A stretch of 64,000 bases of DNA from Peronospora farinosa (taxonomy: Eukaryota > Oomycota > Peronosporomycetes > Peronosporales > Peronosporaceae). Below are positions 10,495-21,639 of the stretch, in pieces (position 1 is the first letter of the stretch; each line of letters opens with the position of its first letter). The notes under the pieces are model-generated. The model was not told the DNA's origin, searched no databases, and saw only the letters and a program-made list of their open reading frames with translations. The translations under genes were made by a program, and so were the position numbers. Where the stretch lies: the NCBI GenBank assembly GCA_947646735.1, contig CANTFK010000035.1, positions 124,001 through 188,000 of the forward strand, given 5' to 3'.

Positions 10495-12110
10495 TATATG
10501 TTAATGCATCTAAGTGAATCTTTGGTGCTGAAGAGATTTCCTTTTTAAGGTGCCCTATTGGGAAAGCGAGGCCTCAGAGCGGATCTCGCTAATGTCAAAG
10601 CCATAGTAGATTGGCCAGTTCCACAGTCCCAGAAGGACTTGCGTTAGTGTCATGAACTTGCCAATTATACAGCGAGAATTACGCAAATATGGCTTGGGTC
10701 ATTCTCAATCTCCTTGGAAAGACCTCGAATGGTTGTTAGCAGTAACCTAAAAATCCATCTAATGCGGTGAAAGGGGAATGTATTTTTCATGCTTCAAACC
10801 TGACTTTGCCGAAATCTGATCGTTCCTTTAGTGTCGTCTGTGACGCGTCAGGTTTTTCCATTGGCAGTGCCCTGTTCCAAATAGATAATGAAGGACGTGA
10901 GCGTGTGATTGCTTTCGAATCTCGCCAGCTAAAGGCTGCGAAGAAGAACTATCCAGTTCATGACAAAGAGCTGCTTGCGATGAAGTGTGCTCTTGTCAAA
11001 TTCAGAGTTCATCTGCTTGGCTCGAAGCCTTTTGTGATTTATACCGATCATGCGTCTCGAAGCACTGCGACTCAGTCGCCTCATTTCTCGCAGTGATTGG
11101 CCCGCTGGATTCTTTGCTGATTAAGTTTGAGGTGAAGTATCAGCCTGGTAATCAAAACGCTTACCTGATGCGTTGTCACGTTGACCTGATTATGAGCTTG
11201 CTCATGTTACGATATTGTCGTCGATCACGAATCTTATTCGTGCTGCATACGCGTAAAGATGAGCACTACGTAGCTCTGCTACGTGCCATTAACTATGTAG
11301 GTGTGACGGGGTGAGCCTGTTACATAATATTGACACTTATATGAAGTGTCAATAAAAATATTATTATAACTAATAATATTTTTGACAATATTACCTTTTC
11401 TTATAATATTGTTCCGAGATCTCCTTGAAGTTGGAGATGCCCTCTCATTGGTTGATATGGGCCATTATATCAACCAACGCGCTGACCAATGACCGATGGA
11501 CGCGCGCAATGAGTGGAGGGCAAGTTGTCAACATACATAGTTGTAGTTTAATATAGTTAACATAGGTTATAACAGATTAGTTTTATTAAGATAGTTAACT
11601 ATATTAAATACAGTTTTCTTTTCCTCTACTTCTAAGCGTCGTTTAGAAGTAAAGCTTCCTCTTCCTCTTGTGTAAGAGAGGTAATTGAGGCACCTGCTTT
11701 CACTGTAATCAAGTAGACTATAATGTAATCAGTATAGTCGGAGGGTGCCCCATTACAGAAGGGGCTCAAAATTTGGACCATAAATTGTCGGCGCGGCTAG
11801 TGCGAGCCTTCATCGATATTCCATCGATCAGGAGCTGCTGTACTATTGTACAGATGCGTGGATCCACTATGCGTTGTGGTTCCTCATGACGAGGATCTCA
11901 AAAATCGTATATCGATGACCGCCAATGGTGGTAACTTGGGTCGTGAAAAGATCTATGGCTCGGTATGTCAAAGTTATAGGTGACCTAATTGTGCAAATGG
12001 ATGAGCATATAAGTGCGTACATGTGAAACGTGTCAACGGATGAAACTCCCGCCCCATTCGGCGGCGCCTCTGGATAGCTTTCCTATTCCCATTTCACCTA
12101 ATGCTGTCAG
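10495..12110 (+). pseudogene. Ty3/gypsy pol fragment, same family as element 2
   Basis: This segment matches element 2 from the RT thumb through RNase H into the integrase N-terminus (compare 44226-45370). Recognisable parts are SVVCDASGFSIGSALFQ and RQLKAAKKNYPVHDKELLAMK of RNase H (10830-11000) and the CETCQR-type zinc-finger block near 12020-12050. Both ends are truncated: the left abuts the terminal region of element 1 and the right abuts an inverted LTR remnant. A solo LTR of another family interrupts it at 11302-11757. Confidence 0.8.
11302..11757. repeat. AT-rich solo LTR inserted in the pol fragment
   Basis: This 456-bp block has no counterpart in element 2 at the same position. It starts TGTGACGGGG, ends CCATTACA, and is flanked by GTAGG (11297-11301) and GAAGG (11758-11762), a five-base target duplication with one mismatch. 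Inside, at about 11335-11395, are several short palindromes rich in AATATTATT. The strand is not certain. The start resembles the TGTAACGGGG start of the element 2 LTR family, but the body differs. Confidence 0.6.
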
Positions 12111-12119
12111 CTTATCCAG

Positions 12120-13378
12120 CGCGAGTTTTTGCGGCTCAGAAAGGTGAGAAGACTCTTTCTCCTCACAGAGGGTCAGTCGTTACGACTCAGGTGTAGGATT
12201 GACTACAAGTGCTACCAAGTGTAGAGGAGCTACGCAGCTCTCTTAGTAGGAGGAAGACTTATACAGGATTAAAGCCTCTTTGTTTCAAGGAACTAATAGA
12301 GCGACTAAGAAGTCTACCCGTTCTAAGGAACTAGGAGCTACCCCTCGTCAACAAGCAGCTTACAGCTTAGCAAGCTGTACAGCTTAAGGTTCAGAAATCA
12401 AGCGCGCAAAGTGCACTAGAGAACAAGCCTTATAAAGCCTTATAAAGGCTTTGTGTAACGGGGTTACACGACGGTTGTAGCGTCTTTCCAAGAGTTTACG
12501 GTTGAATTCCCTGTTTATTGCATATAATGCATTTTGATACTTCTCTTTAGAGAGGTATTAAGTATGAGCGTTAAAGATACGGTATTCGGTAATACCGTAT
12601 CTTATCGATTAGGATTCGATAAATCCATAACGCTGTACTAAGTACATCATACACAAATGTTTAGACGATACGTCGTCCAATAGCAAAGTCTGCATATAAT
12701 AATTACTATTATAGTAATTAAACTAGTGTAGTGTACTTAGAGTAGGACTATTCATAAAATCTTAAAGCATAAATATAATCAGTTCTCATTTTAAGTTTAA
12801 GATCGCAAGTCGTTCTGACTTGTTCTCTTGTGCACTTCATGCATTGGTTCTCTGATCCTCTAAGCTTATTGCTTGTTCTTGCACTCTGTGCGTTGGTTCT
12901 CTGAACCTCAAGCTTATTGCTTAACTGACAAAAAGTCTCTTTCCTAGTTCCTTAGAACAGGGTGACTTTAAGTCGTTTAATTAGTTCCTTAGAACTAAGT
13001 GGCTTTTAGCCATAGCTCTATTTAGTTCTCTAAAACTAAGAGGCTTCCAGCCTAAAGTCTTCCTCTGGCTAAAGAGCTGTGCAGCTCCGCTACACTTTGA
13101 CTCTATAACTCAAATGAGAATTTGTGCAATAAGATGTAAGAATAAACCTATTCTAAGTACCCTAATAGTAATTGTAACATGCAGTATCCTTAGCAATATC
13201 GGTTATCGAACCAAATCGATGAGGTACGGTACTGCGCCGATACATTAATTTAACGCCCAAAATTAAAGAGGTGGTCACTTGGTTGACTAACTGTAGTTTC
13301 ACACTATATCGAGCCCGGTTGCTTACAATAAACAAGACAAAAAGGGTGGAAAGGTCACGCAATTAGCTCTACATCACA
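12120..13378 (-). mobile_element. Inverted, older LTR plus gag leader remnant, split by a younger solo LTR
   Basis: On the minus strand, 12220 to about 13378 matches the element 2 LTR at moderate identity. 12120-12219 matches the primer-binding site and gag leader just inside that LTR (compare 41184-41275 on the plus strand). The LTR is split at 12453/13100 by a 641-bp solo LTR. The left limit near 13378 is approximate because the outer 100 bp are diverged. Confidence 0.7.
12454..13094 (+). repeat. Solo LTR, element 2 family, with perfect 5-bp target duplication
   Basis: It starts TGTAACGGGGTTACACGACG and ends GCTCCGCTACA, as does the 3' LTR of element 2 (47177-47814), and is nearly the same length (641 against 638 bp). 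CTTTG occurs immediately on both sides (12449-12453 and 13095-13099). No internal sequence follows, so the element has been reduced to one LTR by recombination between its LTRs. Confidence 0.9.
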
Positions 13379-13455
13379 CGATATGCTAACTCTCGACATG
13401 AACATTAGTAGGCAGATCAATAACTCAACTAGTATCTTGCAGCCTACAAATTTCT

Positions 13456-15209
13456 CTAGACTAGCATTGGGCTGCTCACGACCGAAAAGCCTGTAGCCAC
13501 ACCGCCCTCGTCAGTGCCCGAAAGCTTCGTGCGCAACAGATGGCCCGCGTGTTTGTTGATAATCTCCTTTCCTTCGCCGTCGAACAAACTTGTAATGAAC
13601 ATACCGAGCTCACTGATGGTACAACCACTTGATGAACAGCTATTGCGGACAAGGACGGCGGGATTCTCCTTGGGGAAAATTCGCTCCATCAAGATGAACG
13701 ACTCTAGTTCGGCAGGACTCATCTTTTGGATCGCCGAGGCGACATCATCGCCATACAAGTTGTTGCCTCCACCCTCGCGCTGCGGCTTCAGTACGTACAT
13801 ATGCGGGTTAGTGATTGCCATCTTCTTGACATCTTCAATGGTTGGTGAATTTCTTTCGAGTCCGTAGAGACCAGCAAATGATTGTTCTAGCTGCAAGGCT
13901 TCTTCTTCAGCCACAAACCGACGAAGAACTGCGGGCTGCGCAAGCACTTGCTGCACCTTTTTGGTGCCAGCTAAGTGATAAGCTATAGACGGACACTTAA
14001 TGGCGTACGACCGCTCGATAATCGTTCGACCAGCCCATTCTTGCTCAGTAGGATAGTCATTCGGTGTGTACGCAGCGCGAAAATACGCGACAGCAACTTC
14101 ACGTCCGTCAAGCACGAGCGTGCGCTTGCCATCGCGCTCTACCAACTTGCCACACGCGTCCACGTCAGCCAGTGTTAGGCGCAGCACGCAAATGCCGTGG
14201 TGCTCCCACAGGTTGTACTCGAGCCAGCGTTGGTCAATGGCGTTGGCCTCGTTAGGCTGCACGACGAACATTATTACAGCGCTGGTGGTTGTATCACCAG
14301 TGTAACAGCACAAAAGGTCGTTAGCGACAAGTCACATACATTCAAGAATAGCCAACGAGCGCACTTTTTGACGCCATAATGTTTGTGTGCAGCTGCGAGC
14401 GCATTCGGTAGCTCCAAAATTGTATCGTTTTGCGGCAACCCTTTCGAATAATCACCCGATGTGATACCGTAATGCTTCTCCAGTGCCGAAATGTCTCCAA
14501 AACGATTGACCAGGAAACTGTTTGCAGTAAAGTCAGATACAGAAAAACAACTGTCTACTATCTCATCAAGACCGACCTGTGCATGCTTGACACGAGAGAA
14601 CTGATACAGCCAAAGGAAGACGAGATAGTATTGAGCTCTACCTGCAGCAACCGCTGCGAGTCACTTGATTTGTCGGTCTGAGGCTCATGTAGCATGTAGT
14701 CTGAGCGGTGGATACCTAGATAGGTTTGCTGCTGAACGCCTTCTTTCTGTACCAGTCTCGAGAGCTCCAGTAGTCGTCCTGTAAATGCGTCTTCTGCAAC
14801 GACACTTTGTACGCAACTATGTAGCCACTCAACGTCACGACTCACACGATCGACTAAACGGCCGTAAATAGGCGACAATTCCATGCCGAGTTCAAATTGT
14901 TTCCTAGGAAACTGCACTGGATAGTATCAGATGACCATCACTCTTTGTTACACCTTTACATTCATTCATTATGGACGTAATTACCTGTATGGGAAGTAAA
15001 CAAAAGGGAACATGGGTAAAAGCAGACGATACGTCTTGAGGTTTGCTCTGGTCGTGCAAACTGACTAACAGTCCATGTGATGCCGCATATGCAATCGCCT
15101 GCTCCTTTAATTCGATAAATTGCTCGTCATTGAGACCTAGAATAGCGCCGCTCTCTTGCTTGTTCACCGTATGCGGCGTCGCATTTACTGCAGCCAGAAG
15201 ATCAGCCAT
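13456..15209 (-). CDS. GSS: Glutathione synthetase, eukaryotic type
   Basis: The enzyme joins gamma-glutamylcysteine and glycine with ATP to make glutathione in the cytosol. Exon 1 (15209-14985) starts MADLLAAV. Exon 2 (14911-14577) has FPRKQFELGMELSPIYGRL and VELNTISSSFG, the substrate-binding block. Exon 3 starts at 14518 (FLVNRFGDISALEKHYG). The last exon contains AIKCPSIAYHLAGTKKVQQ, the ATP-grasp block LKPQREGGGNNLYGDD, and the C-terminal HLLRTKLSG..EGGVATG loop. The first two introns are supported by GT/AG and reading frame (14984-14912; 14576-14519). The exon 3/4 junction near 14300-14345 is not resolved. All conserved blocks are present and the C-terminus is at the usual place, so I take the gene as functional. 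ATTGG boxes lie at about 15270-15310, upstream of the start. Confidence 0.9.
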
Positions 15210-15818
15210 GACTTACGACGATTTAGAAATGCTCATAGTTTCTAACCTACGTGGTCATTTTGAACTAATATGATTGGCTGCTATTCTATAATTGACAATG
15301 ATTGGCTGTAATGGCGTACATGATATTCTAAACATTATACTTAAAGACTTATCAGGAGCGAAATTGAGCTATTATAGCATTGTATACGGAAGGCAGAGTC
15401 CACGGTATAATCCAGCATGACTTCTTCTTTATTGTGGCCACTGACTTAGTTCACGCTTTTGTTGGCGTCATCGATACAATGTCCCTGACAAAGTTGTTAT
15501 ACCTGGTCGAGAGCAAGCTTTGGTGGCAGTCAGACATAATTTATCTCTTTTGAATCTCTGAAGCACTTTAGCCGAAGGTTTGCACACTCGGAGCGCTCGG
15601 TCAATGGCAGCTCAACATTAGTATTGTGCCACGGCAAAAACGGGCTCTTTCGTGCTTCGTGTACTGACAACTTGCTTGCACAATGCGTGCGCCACAAATG
15701 CTACAGGCCTTTTCGCAGCATCAGCTGTTGCTTAAAACATCCGGTATTGTTGGCACCGATAGACATTTGTTAGTCACACAGCAAAATGAAACTCACCAAA
15801 CTTGGGCCGTCGCGTATA
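15210..15818. other. Intergenic, no gene seen
   Basis: This is the shared flank of GSS (promoter side, with ATTGGCTG twice at about 15273-15312) and the 3' end of the syntaxin gene. I see no coding sequence in it. Confidence 0.5.
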
Positions 15819-17544
15819 TTAGCTGTTAAAGTAATGCAGCATGTGCAAAATAATGGAGAAACCCATGTAAAAGCAAAAGATCATGAACCCGTAGCCTGTT
15901 CCAACCTTTTGCGTCTGCTCCAGGATGCGGTTGCTCTGTAGACAAGACACCATTCAATCGCAATTGTGAGATGAGTAGGACCAAAGGAACATGTGTTTGA
16001 CATCAATATCTCACCTGAGTGACGTTGGACTTTGTCTCTTCAGCGTGGTACTGAATAAGCTCGATATCTGTCTGCTGCTCCATTATTTTGTCCGCGAATT
16101 GACCCATGAGGCTAGAAATCTCGGCCATTTTTGACTCCATCTTTCTGTAAACCACAAGCACGACAGCACGTTAGCTGCAATAGTACATGTAAATGAGTAA
16201 AACAACTACTGCAACAACCCACTTTGCGTCCTCAAAATGTTCTTGGAAGTGTCGATGTAACATCAAATTTTCAGCGCGGAAACGCCGGTCTTCCTCTTCC
16301 GTAAGCTTCAGATCCTCGCTTTTTGAGGCAAATATCGGTCCTTGCTGCTACAGTACAATATTTTCACAACAGAGTGATTAATAAATCACAGTATCTGGTA
16401 CATCAATTCAGCACTCACCCGAGTTTTTGACACCGCTTTTCGAGTTTCGAATGTGCTGTGCTGAGATGTTAACTTTTGCTTTACTGGTGACGCAGCCATT
16501 GGTGGTGCAGAACTAGCACGGGGTGAAGCTGTCGACAATTCTATTGACGCGGGTAACGGGAGTTTGGGAGCTTCAGCTTTGTTTAAGAATGTGGCAGCAG
16601 CTTGTTTCTTTGTAGCTTCCGTTTTGCTCATCTGAACAATCTTCTGCTCCAGTTTATCCAAGTCTTGTCGCTCACATTCTGGTAGTAAACTTTACCAAGC
16701 CCCTCCAACGTTAGTCAGACTTTTTCAGTTGCGGAATGAAACACTGCATCGACAAGTTTAATTCAAGAACAAACTTACCGCGGCAACAACAGAAAAGGCT
16801 GTTGGTATCTTTTCTTTTGCATCTGCTTAGCGCTGTCTGCAATACATTTCAAGCGCTACAAAAACACCCGCATCAACCACACAACACAAGCTAAGGTCTC
16901 CCATCTTTCGTAGCTCAGCCACAACTTCCCACCTCGAACAAATACGCCACCACTTCTTTCTGATATTCCTCTACATTAGATACAGCAGCTGTGTAGAATA
17001 AAAGTAGTTATAGGAGTAAACTCTCACCCCAAAACTCGATAGTCGTCTACTTCTCACTTACAACTCACCTTGGACCTCCTTCGCCGACTTCAAAGTATCA
17101 ATTCTACTGCTACAATTTTTAATAAGCTCCACTAGATCCTACAGTGGCATAAAAGCGTCATCAGTATATGTCTAACGAATGTATCGAAGTAAGTTTTCAC
17201 GTACAGCATCTAGCTCATCCTTGTCCTTTTCACTCATACAAGACCCTTTGATCCGGACAAAGCGCTTGGGTAGCAGATATTGAGGTTTTACTCGATGTAC
17301 CAATTGTTCAATTTCTACTAAATTGCTTAACTAACGTAATAAAGGTGGACAATTAATTTATAGTAAAGAAAAATTATAAAAATTAGAATTATTGACTTGC
17401 AAAACTCAGTTTTTGATCGAAATTTCGGGACTATACACGTACCAGATTCATTGCTTCGATGACAAAGACACTGGGTTGTTTTGAGACGGCATGGGAGCGT
17501 ATAGGAGCCAATTCTCGAAAGCGCGAGGTCACATCTACACGCAT
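15819..17544 (-). CDS. Syntaxin-18/Ufe1-like ER Q-SNARE
   Basis: This is an ER t-SNARE for retrograde Golgi-to-ER fusion. The gene has at least eight short exons. The first (17544-17443) begins MRVDVTSRFRELAPI, as in the syntaxin-18 N-terminus (DITLLFRASV). Later exons give RFVRIKGSCMSEKDKDELDA, LVELIKNCSSRIDTLKSAKE and a serine/alanine/proline-rich linker (16661-16425). The SNARE helix follows: KMAEISSLMGQFADKIMEQQ, then TDIELIQYHAEETKSNVTQ. The last exon has NRILEQTQKVGTG and then a tail anchor (YGFMIFCFYMGFSIILHML) ending at the stop at 15819-15821. Reading frame is kept across GT/AG introns by eye, though not every junction was checked. Family assignment is firm; syntaxin-18 rather than another Qa/Qc SNARE is inferred from the start, linker and tail. 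Confidence 0.8.
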
Positions 17545-17915
17545 ATTGCTTTCAACACGGCGAAACTAAAACAATCACTTTGGATTGGCTTAAAAGATAT
17601 TTAATAGGGTTAGCCAATCACATGACGACATCGTGTAAACTTAACCAGGTCAAAGCGAGGGGGGGAGGCACCTATATCTCAACATTCCCTTGTCTATTTT
17701 CGAATGTATCGATTAGCCAAAGAGTGATGGTCATCTGATAATAGTCAGCGCAATTCCACTTCAAGCTTGGGCTGCAGGTAGAGCTCAATACTATCTCGTC
17801 TTCCTTTGTCTGTATCAGTTAAGCAAGACCTGCCGCAGCCGAGCCTTCTCCGCTTTAAGTTCTGGAATCTATGCAGACGTCACTCCAACATAAAGTCGCG
17901 GTTTCTGAGGCCTTA
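17545..17915. other. Intergenic, promoter side of the syntaxin gene
   Basis: No gene is recognised. ATTGG (about 17582) and CCAAT (about 17616) boxes lie just upstream of the syntaxin start on the minus strand. Confidence 0.4.
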
Positions 17916-18136
17916 TTACTCTAAAATCTCAGTGTCGTCATCTAACCTTATGTTAGCGTCTGGTCCTAGAGCATTGCTCGATCGAAATGGGGCATGAGCT
18001 CTACTCTTTGTATCGAAAGCGTCCGAGATGCGTGTGATACTCTTAGGTATTGCTTGTGTCCTGATCACGCTTGCACATGAAGAAACTACCAGGGAGGCAA
18101 CTAGCGCTTTAAGGACAGAAGAAATTTGACAGACAT
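17916..18136 (-). pseudogene. Remnant of a secreted effector-like N-terminus
   Basis: An ATG at 18136-18134 opens with MSVKF. One base out of frame, the sequence continues as a signal-peptide-like stretch (SSVLKALVASLVVSSCASV), then polar sequence with RSSNALGPDANIRLDDDTEI and a stop at about 17916. The order signal peptide, RSSxA, DDTxI resembles the N-terminus of the effector gene at 60733 (RSSGAITTNDDTKIFGER), where canonical effectors have RxLR and dEER. No effector body follows. The frame break after the first five codons and the early stop mark it as a remnant. The function of any ancestor is unknown. Confidence 0.4.
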
Positions 18137-18419
18137 CTTGGAGGTGGCCTTGCAGAAATTGAAATTTGATGGACCTAACGCTCCACCTGTTCAAATGCAA
18201 TTGCTCTCCTAAAATGGTGACCCCGTGCAACTTGACAGCGAAAAAGAGCGTCGTTCCACTTATCGGAGACCAGCTCCATCGATGCTTTTCTCTTGAAGTG
18301 GATACGTTATGGCGCCATTGGTAAAATGTGTTACCTATAGCTAAGTTATATAATGGTGAAGAATCTTCACGTTGGCAAGGAAACACCCATGAAGTACTCT
18401 GTGGGACCACGAGGACCCG

Positions 18420-19290
18420 ATTGCTGGCATGAACCAGATCTTGTCTTGATTGTTTCCGTTCAAAGAGGACGGTGTCACTCGTACTGGGTGCCTGACGTCT
18501 GGGCACTGTGCACTTTCCTCGACAAAGGTATTTGTGATCCTCGGCTTTCCTGCCTCAAAGGTTTTGGGATCCTCGGCTTTCCTGCCTCAAAGGATGGCAT
18601 TGCTCTTATGAGTGGCGGGATCGTACAGGAAGCAAGCTTCGCGGTGCTGCCCACTGTGTCACCGCTGGTGTGTACAGCGCTGACGTTTGCCATGATGACG
18701 CCGGTGTTACGGAGTATTTGGAAATACCCGGACTTATCGCTCTTTACTAGCGCGCTTGCATATTGTATGCTGTGCTTGTTTCTGCTAGGCTATCACGTGC
18801 ACGAGAAGGCAATTCTGCAGGTGACACTTTCGATGGCACTTATGGCTGCTGATAGCGTTGCTAGCATGCGGCTATACAGGTTTGCATCGGGAGATTGCGA
18901 CAATCTCACTTTTCCCGTTACTGTTCACGCCCGTCGAACAGGGATCTAAAGGGCTCCTGGGCACCTGCCATGGTGTGCTAGCAGAGGTCGTGCTTGTCCC
19001 GTTGCTTCAACAACCGCTAAAGGAGAGGCATATCAAATCACCGCCGTTGGTATGTCTTTCTTTGAGCGTATATTTCTTGCTGGACTGGTTGGCCTTGTCT
19101 TGTTGGCAGCAATATCCCCGTACATCCCACGCATTGGTGCGCGATACCCGTTCCTACCACTCATGTTGATCTCGGTGAGCTGTGCCATATGAAACATTTA
19201 CGTGTGGGGGTTTACCGTCACTCAGCATTTTAGAAAACTTGACGCTGTAAAGTCCTACGTTGACGCACAAAGACCAAAGTAACAGTGGTT
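18420..19290 (+). pseudogene. ALG8: 3' remnant of ALG8 (dolichyl-P-Glc glucosyltransferase)
   Basis: ALG8 adds the second glucose to the lipid-linked N-glycan precursor in the ER membrane. Recognisable pieces lie in several frames: QRGRCHSYWVPDVWALCTFLD (family: QRGLCHAYWAPNFWAL), MTSGLVQQ-like MSGGIVQEASFAVLPTVSP, and LLGYHVHEKAILQVTLSMAL (family: GWHVHEKAIL). After a frame change at about 18880-18920 comes ISLFPLLFTPVEQGSKGLL. After another comes YPFLPLMLISVSCAI, followed by an in-frame TGA at 19190. A 26-bp direct repeat (18536-18561, 18568-18593) is also present. The N-terminal half is not found upstream. I therefore call it a pseudogene. Confidence 0.75.
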
Positions 19291-19426
19291 GCAACATTGA
19301 TTATCTTGCGTTCATGTTCTAGGACACTACAATCATATAGACCTGGTTTCCCTTACTTTCCCTTTACTTTCGCGTAAATATGCACGAGCAAGGTAGCACG
19401 ATCGAGAGTAATAAACTTACTCTTAT

Positions 19427-21149
19427 CTACGACAACTTTCCAATCTGTTGTTTTTTCTTGATGGAGTTCATGGCATGGAAAACGCCTGAGTCCACAAGGC
19501 CAATAATGGTGAACACGCCACCTATTACTGCGCACAAGTGTGTGATGAAGTGGTAAAACGGAATGCTGTCGGCCGTGACCTGCACCACCAACGGAGAGAT
19601 GTCAAAGGTAAACAGCGCGGACGGCTGCTTATCATCGTAGCGAGTAGTCGTTGCCGAAAACTCGTACGACCGTTGCAGCAGGTGCGTTTTCCTTGAACTA
19701 CCCGGGTTGTCAAAACCGACCACCTGCGTTCAAAGACAAAGACGTGATTTGAAACGGAGTTAGAACTTAGCTGGTAACTTACCACCCCATATCAACGTGC
19801 ACTAACATTCAAAAAGTGCTGCACCGTGATGTTTTCGCTCTTGATAGTGTAAATCTTCTTATCGAGAGGGTAGCGGTTCGATGGTGCTGCGATCAGGTTG
19901 TTGCCCCTAGCAAACAAGTTGTTCCCTCCATCGAACAAATTCTCTGAGCGTCGCACCTGACCGAAAGAGAAGTGGTTTACAATATGGGAGATGTCGATAG
20001 CTTGCGCATTGAACGACATGTCATCGGAGCGCGCCGTGAATACCAGCACGCCAGGAACGCGATTAACACTGATACTTCCCGAGATCTCGCATCCTTCGAC
20101 AGCGCCAGTTTGCACACTATTCGACGAATGACGCTTCTTAAAGTCAATCTTTTCCAAATTTTCCTTGTTCACACCAATAGGCAGCGGCAGGCCAAGACGG
20201 TCGTTATTCACGTTCACTTCTTCAGCAAAATCGACATCCGGCTCCAGACGACGAAAGAAGAGGTCCAAGAACTGTAGTAGATGCTCCGTCTTACGTGGCC
20301 CACTGTAGATATAGCGCGTGGACGTGCTTCCGTACACGTAGATGAGCATGGACGGAAAGGCACGGATATGTGCACGACGACATAACGGCATAGCTTCTGG
20401 ATCAGTGCAATCCACTGAGGCCATACGCACCATTTCACTGTACTCTGGATGGTCAGGTAGCTGCGCCGCGGCGCGCTCCCACTCGGGATGAAGCTCATGG
20501 CAGAACCGACACCAGGGTGCGTAAAAGTTCACAAGCACAAGCTCGTACTTGGCCATAAAGTCATCAAATGTCTTTCTGGTCAATGGCATAGAGTAATGAA
20601 CATTTTCTCCTTGAGTGTCTCGATGGACGCCTCCCCATATAGGGACGCCCTTTTCATGATTATCAATAACCACCTCGTTCGTCCTTTGCACTTCATTAGT
20701 CTTTCCATCTGTCGCAAGACGAAAGTGGCGGATATGACGTGTGAGATTTGTAAACCGTTGACCCATATAATCTTCCAAGTCGACGCTAGCCACGGTACAT
20801 GGCACATTGAGCAAACTCACGTTAAAATTCACACGTAATCGATCTTCCTGGTGCTCGTCCATGACAACAATAGTCTTCGTACTTTGCTCTCGATAAGACT
20901 TCCAATGAGTGAGCATTAACATCCCCATGACAGCAAACGAAAGCAGTGAAAAGAAGCTGCCACTGTATGTGTGGACTTTGAGGTCTTCAGGTACATGTCT
21001 TGATACAACCAGATCGAGTTAAGATACAAAAATTAGATGCAAAGGATTGTCAAAGAAAGAGCATTAATTTATATGAAGGTAGAATGGGTGTAAAGCATGA
21101 ACACGGGAGATATCACGCACCGAAAGAAGTCGAACTTTGTCATCTTCAT
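19427..21149 (-). CDS. Protein disulfide isomerase with ERV/ERGIC domain (plant PDI-C type)
   Basis: It has three exons: 21149-21121, 20998-19807 and 19723-19427, giving 505 aa with frame kept. The N-terminus (MKMTKFDFFRHVPEDLKVHT) plus one membrane helix (SGSFFSLLSFAVMGMLML) matches ERGIC/Erv41-46 proteins. A thioredoxin fold sits in the middle, with VNFYAPWCRFCHELHPEWE; the active CxxC is CRFC, not the common CGHC. The C-terminal ERV part ends with LFTFDISPLVVQV, a second helix (FITHLCAVIGGVFTIIGLVD) and a lysine-rich tail. A thioredoxin domain between two halves of an ERV cargo-receptor fold is the architecture of plant PDI-C proteins. A role in oxidative folding or cargo transport between ER and Golgi is inferred. 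The donor GTTAGT at 19806 keeps the frame into exon 3. Confidence 0.85.
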
Positions 21150-21639
21150 GATGAATTTGCCACACGTCGACGATTGCGAACTTTTACAAAATGTGACATT
21201 AAATTGAAATATTTGCGCTAGAAAAGAATATGTTAAGCGTCTTTTTGGTGCCACCACCTCCCAAAATCAATAACTAATCTGATTGGTCAGATTGCAAGAC
21301 TTTTGGGTGATCGGCATGGTGTATCAAATCTGCTGAGCATTTTGACCAATCAGAGCGTTATTAATTTTGGGTAAATTGCGCCTCCCCCACATAGTAGAGA
21401 ATATCAAGAGTCATTCATATTTGTATACATGTATTATTACTACTAATATGAGTATTAGTATTTATACATGTATACAGAAATACTATAAGGCTCATCAATA
21501 TCGTCAGATAATGAACGTCCATTTTGACAGGTAGCTTAGCATAAGCGTACAATGAACGTCTTGGTTGGCACCAAGTTCACAAACCTCCAAATGCATGATA
21601 ACTTCTTCATGTAAACTTCTTCAAGCAGCAAGCAGCCTT
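21150..21639. other. Intergenic between PDI and phosphatase genes
   Basis: No gene is seen. It contains ATTGG/CCAAT boxes (about 21280 and 21346) and an AT-rich palindromic stretch at about 21418-21482 (TATACATGTAT repeated in both orientations). Confidence 0.45.

Noticed and set aside
17916..18506. A 196-codon minus-strand open frame as a complete gene
   Set aside because: Only the last 75 codons look protein-like. The upstream part overlaps the ALG8 remnant on the other strand and has no ATG-initiated secretory start in frame.
19797..19807. Frameshift in the PDI gene at the end of its long exon
   Set aside because: Using GTTAGT at 19806 as donor joins exon 3 in frame and matches the family, so no frameshift is needed.
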